DNA from: Candidatus Melainabacteria bacterium
GTDB lineage: Bacteria; Cyanobacteriota; Vampirovibrionia; Obscuribacterales; Obscuribacteraceae
NCBI GenBank assembly: GCA_003242885.1
Contig: QKMZ01000005.1
Span: 1-64,000, forward strand
DNA: 64,000 nt
Direction: 5' to 3'
Positions 23,697-31,994 of this stretch are shown piece by piece; within the stretch, counting starts at the first letter, position 1; the number at the start of each line of letters is the position of its first letter. The position numbers were made by a program, and so were the translations under genes. The notes beneath the pieces were generated by a model. That model was not told the DNA's origin, made no database searches, and saw only the letters and a list, made by a program, of their open reading frames with translations.

Positions 23697-26405
23697 TTAT
23701 GGTTTTGGCTGGTTTTCGTGAACAAAATGAATTACTGCCGGTGCCGCTACCAGTCCTCCTAAAAGACTTATTGGAAGGCGGTAGCGAGGCGCTAGCAGCC
23801 CCAATCCACTTAGCCCACTGGTAATGCCAATGTCTCGTCTAACCGTAGGCAATGCGCCACTGGCAGGGTCTCTAATGAGAGCACTGATGTCACTGAACTG
23901 ATCGATATAACCACGCGTGATTGGATTTCTGCCTAGCAGCTCATTCATCAACTGTTTTTCGTTCCCGACTTTGACATTGCCGTTGATGTCCACCTGCATT
24001 CCGACATTGACAGTCGATGGCGCGAGCATCAGCCACCGCAGCGGCTCTGGTACTGGATTGTCCAGATTGAAGTTGTAGGTGTGACGCCCTTTGCTGTCTT
24101 CTTGATCTGTCAGACTGTGTAGATTTGAGTTCCTATCCATTCCTAATGCTCGAATGTCGAGTGAAACTCCTTCAATTTCGCTGAGCTTTGGATTTCCTTT
24201 TTCGCTGTCGAGATTGAATTTGACATTGTTTAGGTTTAGAGATTCGATAGTTCCGATCCCAAGATTTTTGTTTATTGGAAGGATGCTTGGTTGCGAGGTT
24301 TTCAGCTCTATCTGATTTCCGGTTTTCGATAGCTCTGTGCTGTTATCGATTAGATCTGTCACTGGATTTTGGAGTTTGCTTGCTAGTTTATCTTCTACAT
24401 CATGCAAAATTTTCGAAGGGTAAATTGCACCATTTGGAAGCGACGCCGCATGAGTGTAAAGCTTCGCGACGTCCTCAGCAATGCCGTCGGCACCGCGCTT
24501 TTGTATGTTGTCCAAGACCTTCTGAAGCGGGTTTGTTCTAATGTCCAATAGTTCTGTCGGATCATTGGATGGTGCTACACGACCGCTCGATTTTGGATGT
24601 TCTTTCAGAAAGTCCCAAATTTTGTCATAGACATCAAACTTTTCGTCTGGCGTGTGCCCACTGTTTTCTAAGGTGATTTCCTTCACGGCTGTTCCGTTGC
24701 TGGTGTTTTTATAAAGCTTCTCGGTAATGTCTCCTTCTTGCTTTACCGTGCCGTTTTCAGTGATGCCATTTTGTCTTTTCCAGAAGTCAGTCGCGAATTG
24801 CGGTGTATTGAAAGTCGGTATTCCGAGTTCCGAGAGAATGGGCGGCACGCCGTACAGTCCCTTGATTGGTATGACTTCGTCATCGGTGCCGTGTGTGCTT
24901 ATTACCGATACCGGAAATTTCGGTTTGGGCTCCTTTCCACTCATTGCTGAGCTTACGATTCCGACTGCAGCGAGTTTGTCGGACATCTCGCTGGCAGCCA
25001 AATATGTCATCATTCCGCCGCTTGAATGTCCGATCATGTAAATGCGTTTTTTATCGACTTCGAGTTGCGACTGACTGCGGTCAATCAGTTCACGGAGAAA
25101 CTTAAGATCATTGGCGCGAGCGCCTGGAGGCACTAGACCATTTGCCGCATCCCATGCGCTTAAATCTTTTCGGCCCAACCACTTTGTTGCGTCCGGATAG
25201 GCTACGGCAAAACCTTCCTTGTCTGCTTTTTCGTTCATATGAGTACGCTGCGCAAACTCCTTGCCGTTGCCGCCTCTACCATGGAGCATCAGAAGTAAAG
25301 GAATTGGTTTTGAGCCGTCGTATCCTGGTGGCACGTGCAACCAATAGTGACGATCTTTGCCATCTACGGAAATCGTTTGTTCGTAGTCGCCTGGCGTTTT
25401 TATCTTCTCGTAGTTTGCATTATTAGCGGCATCGTCCGAACTTGCCTTATCGCTGTCCTTCGTAGAGTCACTAGGCCGAACCGATTGATTTTCGATTCGA
25501 TTGTTGCGTGCGGCACGAGGCAACGAATCTGTTTTAGAATTGTTTGTCGCTTGGCTTGTTGCTTGCTTTTTCACCTCTTCGAACATCGGTTTGATAACGT
25601 CATGAATCCATTTTGGATTTTCTTCCGCGAATTTTGAGACGTCACCTAGGTCATTAAAGGCATCAGAGAAGAGCAATCCTGGCAACGTATCACCAGCACT
25701 CTCGGCCGCGGCGTGGAAAACACTGCTTGGTTGAGGAAGAGATAATCCGTTCTTGTTCGATTCTATGGGGACGGCAATGCTCGCCGGCATCGAAAGAATG
25801 TCTCTGGCGGCGTCCGGAAGCGGATTCTCAATGTGGGCAATGAGAGCTGGCTGATCGTTTTGGCCTGGCGCAACATCTATTTGTGTCATTCGAATTGTTT
25901 TGTCAGAGCCAAAAGCTGAGACTGTCAAAGACAGGCCTTCTAAGCCGCTGATGCTCTTCCCGTCAGGTGTTATATCAAAAGCGATTTTCTTTGCTACATT
26001 CAAATTGTCAGCCGAAGCGTTTCCTTCGAGGATATCTCGCGCGATTGGAATTGCGCTATTCTCTCGACGTTCAATATCAATGTGATTACCTGTGCGCATA
26101 ACGCTCACAGAGTTCTGAAGCAACGGTTTCAGCGTATCGAAAGTGTTGCTTCCTTTAGCTGCTTCTATCAAGGCTTTCGCGTCAACCTTCTGGTTTTCCG
26201 GTAGAGCTTTCAGATATTGAGCTAACTGCGTGAATGGACTAGCCTGTCCATCTTGTTTCGGATTTTGACTCTGTTTGTAATCCTTCATCACCTCAACGAA
26301 GCTGAGTGAATCCGGCGGTTTTTCCAGGGTTGCGAACTCTGCGACGCGTGGCGCCAGGCGGTCTACAAGCGAGAAGTCGTTAAACGAAGATGTTGTGTTG
26401 CTCAT
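23697..26405 (-). CDS. Esterase (PHB-depolymerase/LpqC-like) flanked by two copies of an unknown domain, 902 aa
   Basis: The central part (about 325-605) is an alpha/beta hydrolase of the LpqC/polyhydroxybutyrate-depolymerase or feruloyl-esterase type: oxyanion LMLHGRGGNG, nucleophile GHSSGG (Ser461), acid HGTDDEVIP (Asp509) and base NSGH (His584). Flanking it are two related domains, about 80-225 and 640-815. They share TGN(H/Q)I(D/E), the order N/L-V-x-F-D/N-L, then (L/I)EG(L/V)SL and A(F/L)G(S/M)D, and later (E/D)NPLP or NPVP. A Gly/Leu-rich hydrophobic stretch (about 860-890) ends the protein. There is no signal peptide. Residues 1-75 and 230-320 are polar. The start has GAGG upstream. 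It is driven by its own shared promoter element, divergently from the MocR-like regulator. Confidence 0.88.
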   Translation of the reverse strand: MSNTTSSFNDFSLVDRLAPRVAEFATLEKPPDSLSFVEVMKDYKQSQNPKQDGQASPFTQLAQYLKALPENQKVDAKALIEAAKGSNTFDTLKPLLQNSVSVMRTGNHIDIERRENSAIPIARDILEGNASADNLNVAKKIAFDITPDGKSISGLEGLSLTVSAFGSDKTIRMTQIDVAPGQNDQPALIAHIENPLPDAARDILSMPASIAVPIESNKNGLSLPQPSSVFHAAAESAGDTLPGLLFSDAFNDLGDVSKFAEENPKWIHDVIKPMFEEVKKQATSQATNNSKTDSLPRAARNNRIENQSVRPSDSTKDSDKASSDDAANNANYEKIKTPGDYEQTISVDGKDRHYWLHVPPGYDGSKPIPLLLMLHGRGGNGKEFAQRTHMNEKADKEGFAVAYPDATKWLGRKDLSAWDAANGLVPPGARANDLKFLRELIDRSQSQLEVDKKRIYMIGHSSGGMMTYLAASEMSDKLAAVGIVSSAMSGKEPKPKFPVSVISTHGTDDEVIPIKGLYGVPPILSELGIPTFNTPQFATDFWKRQNGITENGTVKQEGDITEKLYKNTSNGTAVKEITLENSGHTPDEKFDVYDKIWDFLKEHPKSSGRVAPSNDPTELLDIRTNPLQKVLDNIQKRGADGIAEDVAKLYTHAASLPNGAIYPSKILHDVEDKLASKLQNPVTDLIDNSTELSKTGNQIELKTSQPSILPINKNLGIGTIESLNLNNVKFNLDSEKGNPKLSEIEGVSLDIRALGMDRNSNLHSLTDQEDSKGRHTYNFNLDNPVPEPLRWLMLAPSTVNVGMQVDINGNVKVGNEKQLMNELLGRNPITRGYIDQFSDISALIRDPASGALPTVRRDIGITSGLSGLGLLAPRYRLPISLLGGLVAAPAVIHFVHENQPKP

Positions 26406-26422
26406 GGGAAATCCTCAAGCAA

Positions 26423-26464
26423 ACTATATTTAGATCACCTTCAATTATCTGGAATTGTTTGTGT
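26423..26464 (-). promoter_or_regulatory. Shared promoter element, copy 5 (minus strand)
   Basis: On the minus strand, ACACAAACAATTCCAGA (26464-26448) is followed after 19 bp by TATAGT (26428-26423), an excellent -10 hexamer, and the esterase ATG at 26405 is 42 bp from the element. Confidence 0.7.
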
Positions 26465-26578
26465 AAATTTTGTGCATACAGCGGTGCAACGCAAACGTAT
26501 CCATATAAGGGGCGTGTCAAATGTGTGCGACGCGATGCATTCATTCGCAGCAGCGGTATTTTCTCTTACACAGAAAAT

Positions 26579-26620
26579 GCACAAAAAATTCCAGATTTGT
26601 ACCTGCATTTTCCCTAGGAT
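26579..26620 (+). promoter_or_regulatory. Shared promoter element, copy 6
   Basis: GCACAAAAAATTCCAGA (26579-26595) is followed after 19 bp by TAGGAT (26615-26620). It lies 147 bp before the MocR-like regulator, so the regulator may be under the same control as its neighbours. Confidence 0.6.
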
Positions 26621-26742
26621 AACGGCATTGGAAGTTGCGCCTAAGCCGAGCCAAATGAAATCTAAAGTGTGAAGGGGATGATACACCAAGGGGCGGTTTC
26701 GACCGCCCTATCGGTGCATTTGCGAGTGGCTTTTTCTTTGAT

Positions 26743-28326
26743 ATGGTGAGTTCAGTGGATCAAACAATATTCAATCAAAACCTTTATCAGCAAGCAGCAT
26801 TTGTTAGCACCATTATCGGTACTAAACATTCGCAGAATGCGATTGCTGCAGAAACAACAAAGAAGGTATCGCTGCGCTCGATCGCCGGTGAATTGAATTC
26901 CCACGGATCGTTGTCATTGCACGATCAGATCTTCTTTCATATTAAGAAAGCACTTGATGATGGGCAACTTGAGGATGTCTGTGACGGTCGACTTCCATCC
27001 TTAAGGAATATGTCCGCGACGCTAGGAGTATCACGTGAGACTGTTTCAAAAGCAATTTCGAAACTGACTGGATATGGTTATCTTTCCGCAGAAGAGCGCA
27101 AACGCATCTATGTGCTTCCGAGAAAGGAAAGAACTTCAGTCAGCTATTCGGATGAACTTCAATTTGCCAACATTCACAACCAGGGCGCACCCAAAGAAGC
27201 TGAGGTGGTCGCCAATGATGAGCCGATGGATTTTCGTCCTCCGGCTGAGGATAATGTCAGCCAAGGCACATATAGCAAGAACTATCTTACTCACAAATAC
27301 CTTAAAACACTCCGCCGTCAGTCGGCAAAACGACCGAGAGCGGATCTCGATCCCTGTGGACTTGTTTCATTCCGAGAGGTGCTATGTGAGCAGCTTAAGC
27401 GTGATTCGAACGTCTCGTGCCAAGCCGAGAATCTAATTGTTTTTCCTGATTACAAATCATGTATTGATTTTATTGTTCGTCTCACAACAAAGCAGCGCTC
27501 TTGCTGCGTAGTCGAGGCTCCGGGGTCAGCGGACATTGCTTCTCTTCTCGACTTGATTGCTCGATCGGTAGTCGAGATTCCAGTGGATGAGGAGGGGATG
27601 AGAACAGATATTTTGAATTCATATGGTATCAGCGACGCCGTTTGTTTTGTATCTCCTTCTATGCAAGAGCCATTAGGTGTACGCCTCTCTCACTCGAGGA
27701 CAGAAACACTTGTGACTTGGGCAAAGTCAACCAACTCGATCATTGTCGAGCACTCTTCGTCGCAAGGTTTTCTCCGCCTCGGCACAATTCCTTCTGTGTG
27801 GCAAGCAAATGCAGATTATGAATGTGTTTTTGCCTGGACTATCACATCGGCTCTCAAACCTTGGACCCAGACTTGTTGCGCTGTATTTTCCGACGGCTTG
27901 ATTCAAGAAGCCCGCCGTCTGAAGCTGATCATTGGCGGTGAAGTTGCTATCAATGAACAGATGGCGATACAAGATTTCATTCTTGATGGTGACTTGCTGC
28001 GCGCTCAAAGACAGCGCGAGTTGGTTAATCTTGAAAAACGTCGAAGACTTGGACTTGCATTTTCTCGAGTATTCAGAGGCTTTCTGAGTGTCTGGAAGGG
28101 AAATTGCGGACCGAAGATGGTCTTCAGCGTTTCCCCTGAGGTAAGTGCCACACACCTTTCTGAGATGGCTAGAACTTGTGGGCTGCCTGCCAGACTCTTG
28201 GATGAATCGCGTTTGGGTGAGCAACACACCGGTGATCATCGGCTGGTTGTTGACCTTGATTTGATCAATCTGGATGGTCTGTCCGGCAGAATTGAACAGC
28301 TTGAGGCGTTGTTCAAGGCGCTTTAG
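26743..28326 (+). CDS. MocR-like GntR regulator with degenerate aminotransferase domain, 527 aa
   Basis: Residues about 57-128 form a GntR-type winged helix (LHDQIFFHIKKALDDGQ, RLPSLRNMSATLGVSRETVS, LTGYGYLSAE). Residues about 190-527 resemble the fold-type-I aminotransferase half of MocR regulators (GLVSFREVLCEQLKRD, LIVFPDYKSCIDFI, QEPLGVRLS). The PLP site looks lost: where MocR proteins have the SK-T-L-x-P Lys, this protein has T-S369-A-L-K-P, and the usual D-D-Y is E-H-S. So the effector domain may bind something other than PLP or act as a dimerisation platform. The N-terminal 55 residues are unassigned. The ATG at 26743 has only a weak ribosome site. A copy of the shared promoter element is upstream, making this a candidate regulator of the group, possibly autoregulated; that is inference. 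Confidence 0.82.
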   Translation: MVSSVDQTIFNQNLYQQAAFVSTIIGTKHSQNAIAAETTKKVSLRSIAGELNSHGSLSLHDQIFFHIKKALDDGQLEDVCDGRLPSLRNMSATLGVSRETVSKAISKLTGYGYLSAEERKRIYVLPRKERTSVSYSDELQFANIHNQGAPKEAEVVANDEPMDFRPPAEDNVSQGTYSKNYLTHKYLKTLRRQSAKRPRADLDPCGLVSFREVLCEQLKRDSNVSCQAENLIVFPDYKSCIDFIVRLTTKQRSCCVVEAPGSADIASLLDLIARSVVEIPVDEEGMRTDILNSYGISDAVCFVSPSMQEPLGVRLSHSRTETLVTWAKSTNSIIVEHSSSQGFLRLGTIPSVWQANADYECVFAWTITSALKPWTQTCCAVFSDGLIQEARRLKLIIGGEVAINEQMAIQDFILDGDLLRAQRQRELVNLEKRRRLGLAFSRVFRGFLSVWKGNCGPKMVFSVSPEVSATHLSEMARTCGLPARLLDESRLGEQHTGDHRLVVDLDLINLDGLSGRIEQLEALFKAL

Positions 28327-28368
28327 GGTCACGCGCTGAGCGACGCGCCCATTTTATTCCGAAATTTT

Positions 28369-28411
28369 ACACAAATCATTCCGGACGTGTTTACAAGGTC
28401 AAACGCAAAAT
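28369..28411 (+). promoter_or_regulatory. Shared promoter element, copy 3
   Basis: ACACAAATCATTCCGGA (28369-28385) is the best match to the consensus. The -10 position (CAAAAT at 28406) is the weakest of the set. It is 61 bp before the LysM-protein ATG at 28447 and overlaps the start of a longer reading frame, which rules that longer start out. Confidence 0.65.
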
Positions 28412-28446
28412 GCTGGGACTGGAATGCTTCACCTGGAGATTACGAG

Positions 28447-29814
28447 ATGTCGAACCAAGCTGCTGAACAAGATGCGCATCTGGATGCACAAAGAATGAAC
28501 GCGGGTCAAAGCGTTGGTGACAAAACACAGGTGCTTCTTGAAGAAGTAAATAACGCGCACCAAGAATACGCTAACAATCCAGAGGGCTACAAAGCCTGGT
28601 TTCAAACTATGCGCGGCGATTTGAAAGGCGATGCCAATAATGGCGGACAATTACTACAAACCCTGGAGCTTTACGACAGTGCCAATGGTCCGACGGACCA
28701 GCGCCTGGTGCAAGCTCTGGATCGCAATGGACAAGAGCTGGAAAAAGCGCTTGATACCTATGCGACCAACAAAGGCGCAAGTGAGGACGGCAGTGATGGT
28801 GAATTTGCGGATTCCGACATTCAAGCTTTTCTTGATGATGTTGGAGTCGAAGGTTCAGTGGCTAACAGATTAGCCGGCGAAAGCCCGGAAGACCTGAAAA
28901 ACCTTCTCACTTCTTTGCGAGACAAAGAGGGTGAGGCACATACAAAAACAAATTTGCTGGATGGCTTAGGCTACCGCGACTCTGATGATGATCCGAATAC
29001 TGCCGATATTAATGGTTTTAGAGAAGATCATCCAATGCCGGGACCTGGCGAAGATTACAATCCCGATCAACCGCAAAATGCAGTTGTTTTCTCTGAGAAT
29101 GGCAAACCGCAAACGATAGTTCAAGCTGACGGAACCAGTACCGCCCTGCATTATGATTCCAACAATAATATCGATGGCATCAACGTCTCGAGATTCGAAA
29201 ATGGAAAGCAGGAAAATCACCAACTGAAGAGAACAGCCGATGGTTCTTGGGTCGACGAGAAGGGAAATAAGGCACCAATTCAAGCACCATTCATAGACGG
29301 TAAAGGCAACTTCGGTTTCTACACACCTCAGGAAGGTAATCCGAATCTCTACAAGAAGACTACAGTTGATACTTACTCCGGCAAAGCATCAGTAGAAGAC
29401 GTAGATTTGAATGGAACAGATCAAGCGGGTGCGCCGATTGCGATTGCTGGTTTGAATCGACCGTTGAACGTTGATACTGCAAACAAAGGTGATTTCAAAG
29501 TTGGCAACTTGGATGTTCATTCCGCAGCCCTGCAAGATGGACAGCACGTTGGTGACGCTGGTTTGAACTCTCAAGCGCAAGCCGCGTACACCATTAAGGA
29601 TGGGGATAATCTGACGAACATCGTGAGAAATGCGCTGAACTTGCCTGCTGGTTATGATGGTCCAGAACTTCAAACAGCCATGAAGCAATTGGCTGAAGCG
29701 AATAAGTATCAGAATCTAGACAGCATCAATGCTGGAGCTGAGTTGATCATTCCACCTGATTGGAACACCCGCCCTGTTGTGGTACCACCACCTGCGGCCG
29801 TTCCCGCTGCTTAA
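28447..29814 (+). CDS. LysM-domain protein, 455 aa
   Basis: A LysM domain lies near the C-terminus (about 390-445: YTIKDGDNLTNIVRNAL, LAEANKYQNLDSINAGAELIIPP), which binds peptidoglycan or chitin-type glycans. Residues 1-380 are polar and repetitive, with an asparagine-rich linker and a possible beta section (QAVVFSENGKPQTIVQADGTS is split; KNAPIQAPFIDGKGNFGFYT). The C-terminus is Pro/Val-rich. There is no signal peptide, yet the domain should act in the envelope. The start at 28447 has GGAG eight bases upstream; an earlier GTG at 28387 is rejected because the promoter element overlaps it. The disordered protein at 29867 follows by 52 bp, so they are likely one operon. Confidence 0.82.
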   Translation: MSNQAAEQDAHLDAQRMNAGQSVGDKTQVLLEEVNNAHQEYANNPEGYKAWFQTMRGDLKGDANNGGQLLQTLELYDSANGPTDQRLVQALDRNGQELEKALDTYATNKGASEDGSDGEFADSDIQAFLDDVGVEGSVANRLAGESPEDLKNLLTSLRDKEGEAHTKTNLLDGLGYRDSDDDPNTADINGFREDHPMPGPGEDYNPDQPQNAVVFSENGKPQTIVQADGTSTALHYDSNNNIDGINVSRFENGKQENHQLKRTADGSWVDEKGNKAPIQAPFIDGKGNFGFYTPQEGNPNLYKKTTVDTYSGKASVEDVDLNGTDQAGAPIAIAGLNRPLNVDTANKGDFKVGNLDVHSAALQDGQHVGDAGLNSQAQAAYTIKDGDNLTNIVRNALNLPAGYDGPELQTAMKQLAEANKYQNLDSINAGAELIIPPDWNTRPVVVPPPAAVPAA

Positions 29815-29866
29815 GACCGCTTCGCTAGCCAAGACAAAGTAATTATTTTGACAAGGAGAACCATCC

Positions 29867-30457
29867 ATGGGCGGATTCAATGATGGCGCCAGTGATAGCG
29901 CGAGCAATAGGAAAGACGGTAAAGGTGATGTTGGAACTCGAGACAATGAAAGAAGCGGTAGTTCTGGCGACAATCTAAACGACAGTCGGCTGGGAGGATC
30001 TCCGGCGGGAGGACATCGAGGCCAAAGTAGTGTGGGCGATGGAAGAAACGGCGAAAGCCGGGGAGCAAACAGTAGTGAAAGCCGTGTTGTGAACCGAGCG
30101 CAGAACGGTGAAAACAGTGGAGAGAACAGCGAGAGTCCTGGAGAGAACGGTGAAAACCACGAAGTGCCCAACGAACCAGGCGGAGAAGGCGGAGAAGGTG
30201 GTGGCGAAAACCCGCCGCCGGACTGCGATCCGGTGAGAGATGAAGAAAAACCGCGTCCATCCAGGCGCAACGACCACGACAATATCGAATTCATTTGGCC
30301 CATTCCAATTGATAATCCTGGGTCCAAAATTAGCGCCAGCGGCGGATACAACACACAGATTCGACCTGGCGGATCTTCAAGTGTCGATGAGCCGATTGTA
30401 AGTGCGACTGGTGGCAGCAACGGCTCTGCTATTCCGGTTTTAAGTATTGGTCCTTAA
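29867..30457 (+). CDS. Disordered Gly/Ser/Asn/Glu-rich protein, 196 aa
   Basis: AAGGAG ten bases before the ATG supports the start. About 130 residues are low-complexity (repeats of GEN, GES, SGENSES, GGEGGEGGG), then PPPDCDP, a basic-acidic stretch (EEKPRPSRRNDHDN) and a less disordered tail with IEFIWPIPIDNPG. There is one Cys, no signal peptide, no domain. Such proteins are usually linkers or surface-exposed disordered proteins. It follows the LysM gene in the same direction and is probably cotranscribed. A 234-codon frame on the opposite strand is a shadow of this repetitive sequence. Confidence 0.7.
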   Translation: MGGFNDGASDSASNRKDGKGDVGTRDNERSGSSGDNLNDSRLGGSPAGGHRGQSSVGDGRNGESRGANSSESRVVNRAQNGENSGENSESPGENGENHEVPNEPGGEGGEGGGENPPPDCDPVRDEEKPRPSRRNDHDNIEFIWPIPIDNPGSKISASGGYNTQIRPGGSSSVDEPIVSATGGSNGSAIPVLSIGP

Positions 30458-30463
30458 ATTGAG

Positions 30464-30487
30464 TGCGAGGTTTTACGAAACCTCGCA
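30464..30487 (+). terminator. 10-bp hairpin with UACG loop
   Basis: TGCGAGGTTT (30464-30473), loop TACG, AAACCTCGCA (30478-30487) forms a perfect stem, 7 bp past the disordered-protein stop. A U tract is missing, so it may be an RNA-stability or processing element rather than a strong terminator; the next promoter element starts 22 bp later. Confidence 0.5.
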
Positions 30488-30509
30488 GTACATCGCATAA
30501 ACAAAAAAT

Positions 30510-30551
30510 ACACAAAACGTTCCGGACTCTTTGCGTTTTTCTGAATAGTGT
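30510..30551 (+). promoter_or_regulatory. Shared promoter element, copy 4
   Basis: ACACAAAACGTTCCGGA (30510-30526) is followed after 19 bp by TAGTGT (30546-30551), and then 38 bp to the ATG at 30590. Confidence 0.7.
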
Positions 30552-30589
30552 AGACAAACGCGGATCGCAAATAACGGGAAACACGCTCA

Positions 30590-31771
30590 ATGCCACCACC
30601 CTTTGATGGAAACCTATTGCAAATGCCTCCAGGTATGAACCCGATTATGGGCGACATCGCCGGCGCAGCGTGGCAGATGCCTTTCGGCGACAGAATGCCA
30701 GGACCGGAGCCTTCTCAACTGGCTTTTGGTGACATTTTTCACCAGTTGGGTGTCGGCAATGCTGGGGACCAAACGCCTGCGCAATTCGAAGATGTTTTCA
30801 AAAATGCTTCCAATGTGGAGTTCAGTTCTCAGGCTCAAAATCAGCGTTCCGGAAAACAACCCGACTTCTTTCTAAATGCACAGGGTAAGTTGGTCAAAAA
30901 TCCAAACGCTGAACCACTGCAACCCGGGCAACCATTGAATATTGAAGTACAAGCGAATGCTGGTGAAGCAACGCCTCAACTTCAAGGCGCTATTCAATCA
31001 GCACTCGATATTTTCTCGAAGTTCCACCCAAATATTCCATTTTTTCCACGCACCTGGCAGGAGGTTATGCAGTTGCTGGCTCAAGCTGCTGGTGCTGAGG
31101 CATCTGACAGCGCAGGCGGTGGTGCTGACTCTATGCAGCGTGCTGCATACGATGGTGGCGCTGGCGGTAGCACTGGCGGGGGTGGCGCAGGAGGCGGCGG
31201 TGGTGATGCTGGATATGATGGTGGCGGCGGTGGATATGGAGGAGAACAATGCGTTCAGGGCGGCGGTTCTGGTGGAGGCTCGGACGGGCCTCCTGCTAAT
31301 GTAGCTGCAGTGCCTTGGGATGGGCAGAGTAAAGGCGACATGAATCTCATGGAGCTCGCTGCACAAGCAGCTTTACAAGGACGTCAACTCTGGGCAGAAA
31401 CTGAATGGGCGAACGTATGCCAGGGAGGCAATGTTGGTTGTGCCGCGTCCGTCTCAAAAATATTGCAAGAGGGTGGCTACGGCTACGCGGGCGATGCTGG
31501 GGTAATAAACCTTGCAGGAGAACTTGCCGCCAATGGCTGGAGTCAGTCGGACGGTCCTGAATCAGCGCAACCCGGCGATGTCATCTACGCAGATGGCGGC
31601 GGAGATCGCCAACACATTGGAATTGTCGGTATCGACGAAAATGGCAACAAGGTCATATATAACAATCACTCTTCAACCGGTGTTTGGACCAAAGATCCCT
31701 TTAATGCTTGTTCAATAATCACAGATTACAGTCCAGGTCAGGTTCATGTTCTACACGCCCCTCCAAAGTAA
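30590..31771 (+). CDS. Papain-fold (NlpC/P60- or CHAP-like) hydrolase with glycine-rich linker, 393 aa
   Basis: The C-terminal about 130 residues carry the amidase/peptidase triad pattern: NVGCAASVSKIL (Cys284), QHIGIVGI (His342) and IYNNHS (Asn358/359). QPGDVIYADG before the His is typical of NlpC/P60 and CHAP domains, which cleave peptidoglycan peptides. Residues 1-170 are Pro/Gln-rich and partly helical (TPQLQGAIQSALDIFSKF), and residues 175-235 are a long Gly-rich linker. There is no signal peptide. This fits a modular, possibly non-classically exported or injected wall hydrolase. It is a single-gene unit with its own promoter element; the ribosome site is weak (CGGGAA). Confidence 0.82.
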   Translation: MPPPFDGNLLQMPPGMNPIMGDIAGAAWQMPFGDRMPGPEPSQLAFGDIFHQLGVGNAGDQTPAQFEDVFKNASNVEFSSQAQNQRSGKQPDFFLNAQGKLVKNPNAEPLQPGQPLNIEVQANAGEATPQLQGAIQSALDIFSKFHPNIPFFPRTWQEVMQLLAQAAGAEASDSAGGGADSMQRAAYDGGAGGSTGGGGAGGGGGDAGYDGGGGGYGGEQCVQGGGSGGGSDGPPANVAAVPWDGQSKGDMNLMELAAQAALQGRQLWAETEWANVCQGGNVGCAASVSKILQEGGYGYAGDAGVINLAGELAANGWSQSDGPESAQPGDVIYADGGGDRQHIGIVGIDENGNKVIYNNHSSTGVWTKDPFNACSIITDYSPGQVHVLHAPPK

Positions 31772-31994
31772 GGGGAGTCCAAAGTAGAAGGTGCCAACCG
31801 GCAATGAGTTCGAAGTAAAAGGAGATGACTAAGCGGCGGCACGAATAGTTAAACTACCACCGAATGTTTCTGTCCTGGGCTTTTGTCTGCGCCAGTTGAC
31901 ATTTCTGCCTCTGGCTTTGCTCTGAGGCGTGCATTCGATCATAATTGGCATTAAGAGATAAAATGGTATTGTCTCTTGAATTGCTATTTGTTTG

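Larger units (their letters stand above)
26406..26742. other. 337-bp divergent promoter region
   Basis: This separates the esterase (leftward) from the MocR-like regulator (rightward). It holds two copies of the shared promoter element, one per direction, listed separately. No gene is supported between them. Confidence 0.7.

Noticed and set aside
29716..30420. 234-codon minus-strand frame rich in Pro/Ser/Leu
   Set aside because: It is opposite the disordered Gly/Ser/Glu protein, which has an AAGGAG site, follows the LysM gene and fits its operon.
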